Part shown: one piece after another, positions 5,123 through 6,541 of the stretch | How the letters are laid out: every line of letters begins with the position of its first letter | How positions within the stretch are numbered: the stretch's first letter is position 1 | NCBI GenBank assembly: GCA_021780275.1 | Contig: JAJXZC010000678.1 | Span: 1 to 6,541, forward strand | From: Pseudomonadota bacterium | GTDB lineage: Bacteria; Pseudomonadota; Alphaproteobacteria; Parvibaculales; Parvibaculaceae | DNA: 6,541 nt | Reading direction: 5' to 3' | The notes under the pieces: model-generated | Databases searched by the model: none | The model's input: only the letters and a program-made list of their open reading frames with translations | What the model was told of the DNA's origin: nothing | Made by a program: the position numbers and the translations under genes

Positions 5123-5884
5123 ATGGACAAGGAGCCCGTACAGCCCATCCTCCGGGCGCTGCGCATTCTCGAAACGCTCAACGAGGAGACGGTGACCACG
5201 CTTGAGCGGCTGCACGAGCGGACGGCGCTGCCGAAACCGACGCTTGTTCGCCTGCTGGACACCCTGATTGCCGGCAAATATGTGCGCCGCGTCTCGCGCC
5301 GCGCGGGCTATAGCCTCACCGATCGCGTGTTGCGCCTGTCGGACGGCTTTCGCCATTCCGACCGCGTCGTCGAAGTCGCGCGGCCCATCATGCACGCCCT
5401 CACAGCCGAACATAAATGGCCCGTCGCGCTCGCGACCTTCGATGGCGACGCCATGATCGTGCGCACGGGCACCCTTCATAAAAGTCCTCTCGGCACCGGG
5501 CCGAACTATCTCGATGCGCGCCTGCCGATGCTCTTTTCGGCGCTTGGCCGCGCCTATATCGCCTTTTGTCCGGAGACGGAGCGCCAGACGATCCTTTCGG
5601 TTCTGCGCATGTCGAATGCACCGACAAACGCAATGGCGAAGGACGAAAAGGCCGTGACACGCCTCATCGCAAGCATCCGGAAACGCGGCTACGCCTCGAC
5701 CGCGCCGGTACCGGGAGACCCGGCCACCGGCCTCGCCATCCCGATCATGCAGGGAGAGCAGGTCGTCGCGGCGCTCACCATGCGCTATTTCGGCTCAGCC
5801 ATGACGGAGGTCGAAGCGGCCCGCCGCTACCTCGCTCCCATGCGCGCCGCAGCCGACGCGATCTCGGCTGCGCTTACCGGCTAG
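5123..5884 (+). CDS. IclR-family transcriptional regulator (MhpR-like)
   Basis: 253 residues with the standard two-domain IclR layout. The N-terminal winged helix-turn-helix spans about 5-65: VQPILRALRILETLN (6-20), then TTLERLHERTALPKPTLVRLLDTL (25-48) with recognition helix PKPTLVRLLDTL, and the wing GKYVRRVSRRAGYSLT (51-66). The effector domain follows (about 75-250), with LSDGFR (72-77), WPVALATFDGDAMIVRTGT (99-117), GRAYIAFCPE (142-151), RKRGYAS (186-192) and the C-terminal GLAIPIMQGEQVVAALTMRY (203-222). The LSxGFR, WP, DAMVVR and AFCPE elements recall E. coli MhpR, a regulator of aromatic-acid catabolism, but the ligand here is unknown and no catabolic enzymes are adjacent. No ribosome site precedes the ATG. 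The gene is divergent from DUF1214-DUF1254 and its stop codon overlaps that of the convergent GH5 gene. Confidence 0.9.
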   Translation: MDKEPVQPILRALRILETLNEETVTTLERLHERTALPKPTLVRLLDTLIAGKYVRRVSRRAGYSLTDRVLRLSDGFRHSDRVVEVARPIMHALTAEHKWPVALATFDGDAMIVRTGTLHKSPLGTGPNYLDARLPMLFSALGRAYIAFCPETERQTILSVLRMSNAPTNAMAKDEKAVTRLIASIRKRGYASTAPVPGDPATGLAIPIMQGEQVVAALTMRYFGSAMTEVEAARRYLAPMRAAADAISAALTG

Positions 5885-6541
5885 CCGATCCGCGCGATGC
5901 TGACGCCCACCTTGCCTGGCATATCCGCCCGCACGAGCAGGCGCTGATTGGCGTCGTCCCGCACCGCCGTCCCACCTTCGACTTCGACCGTGAATCCCTT
6001 GGGATATTGAAGCCTCGGCACGAAGATTTCCGTCTCGCCCTCGCGCGTCGCCTCATAGACATAACGGAATGCGCCGGTTTCACGCTTGAACTTCATCTTC
6101 AGCGGACGGCCCGCAGTCGTTCGCGCATAGGGCCTGACAAATCCCTCGAGCGCGCGACCGCCACCATTGATATCGTTGGACGATCCGCGCTGATCGGCGG
6201 AATAGATGGAAAGGTCTTCCTGGTTCCAGCCGTCGCCCACCGCCTGATCGTTGCGGTTCGACGCGGTGTAGTTCCATTGCGTCGAGGAGATGAGCAGCGC
6301 ATCCATGGCGTTGTACATGAGGTCGAGCGCGACCACATGGCCCTCCCATGGCGTCGGCCCATGATCGCCAGCCGCCCATGCCTTGTAGGCCGCGGCATGG
6401 TCGAGGTCGAAGGGAATGCCGAATTCGCCGATCAGCGTCGGCGCGCCGAGACCTTCATTGAGAGAGCTTCCCAGATTCTTGATGAAGGCGAGATTGCGCG
6501 TATAGGAATCCTCCCGCGCCTGCATCTTCTCGGGCGTTTCG
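5881..6541 (-). CDS. GH5 endoglycoceramidase-like glycoside hydrolase, C-terminal part
   Basis: The frame stays open to the window edge (ETPEK precedes the first internal Met at 6525), so the 5' end is missing; about 219 residues are visible. Counting from that Met, LIGEFGIPFD (31-40) carries the GH5 catalytic nucleophile Glu34 (codon 6424-6426). SSTQWNYTASNRNDQAVGDGWNQEDLSIYS follows, typical of the last barrel strands of endoglycoceramidase-like GH5 enzymes. RPYARTTAGRPLKMKF leads into a C-terminal beta-sandwich (EIFVPRLQYPKGFTVEVEGG and onward). Relatives cut the bond between oligosaccharide and ceramide in glycosphingolipids or act on simpler glycolipids or sterol glucosides; most are secreted. 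The acid/base Glu and any signal peptide lie outside the window. TAG at 5883-5881 overlaps the stop of the convergent IclR-type gene. Substrate is not decidable here. Confidence 0.83.
   Translation of the reverse strand, partial: ETPEKMQAREDSYTRNLAFIKNLGSSLNEGLGAPTLIGEFGIPFDLDHAAAYKAWAAGDHGPTPWEGHVVALDLMYNAMDALLISSTQWNYTASNRNDQAVGDGWNQEDLSIYSADQRGSSNDINGGGRALEGFVRPYARTTAGRPLKMKFKRETGAFRYVYEATREGETEIFVPRLQYPKGFTVEVEGGTAVRDDANQRLLVRADMPGKVGVSIARIG

Overview
The window is GC-rich (about 60-65% by eye) and carries nine protein-coding genes, two of them cut by the window edges. The gene content (FadD-type ligase, NodN/HtdZ-type MaoC hydratase, MsrB with a CMNG active site, oligopeptidase B, paired DUF1214/DUF1254 proteins) suggests a free-living alphaproteobacterium of the Hyphomicrobiales/Parvibaculum type. 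That placement is inference from protein style, not from a marker gene. No tRNA, rRNA, CRISPR array, insertion sequence or phage gene was seen.

Left part, all on the + strand: the last 21 codons of an AMP-forming acyl-CoA synthetase and its hairpin (1-99); a small secreted OmpA-like protein (156-641); a MaoC-fold enoyl-CoA hydratase (769-1221) followed by a strong hairpin terminator; peptide-methionine (R)-S-oxide reductase MsrB (1279-1704); and an S9A peptidase of the oligopeptidase B family (1761-3854). The hairpins between genes suggest mostly single transcription units rather than one operon. The themes are fatty-acyl metabolism, envelope and protein repair or turnover.

Right part: a 9-bp hairpin (3861-3894) separates the peptidase from a convergent two-gene operon on the - strand, DUF1214 (4433-5008) then DUF1254 (3903-4436), joined by an ATGA overlap. 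Divergent from it is an IclR-family regulator resembling MhpR (5123-5884). Its promoter appears to contain a perfect 8-3-8 palindrome between the -35 and -10 boxes, and to start transcription on the ATG itself. The regulator ends tail to tail on a GH5 endoglycoceramidase-like glycosidase (5881-6541, - strand, 5' end outside the window), the two TAG stops sharing one CTAG.

Most of the window is ordinary chromosome. The parts most worth a second look are the IclR / DUF1214-DUF1254 / GH5 neighbourhood with its nested inverted repeats, and several enzymes of recognised families that lack a textbook residue: the OmpA-like protein (Asp to Ser at the peptidoglycan-binding site), MsrB (no resolving Cys) and oligopeptidase B (three of four basic-specificity acidic residues changed). 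No clearly new defence or mobile system was found.
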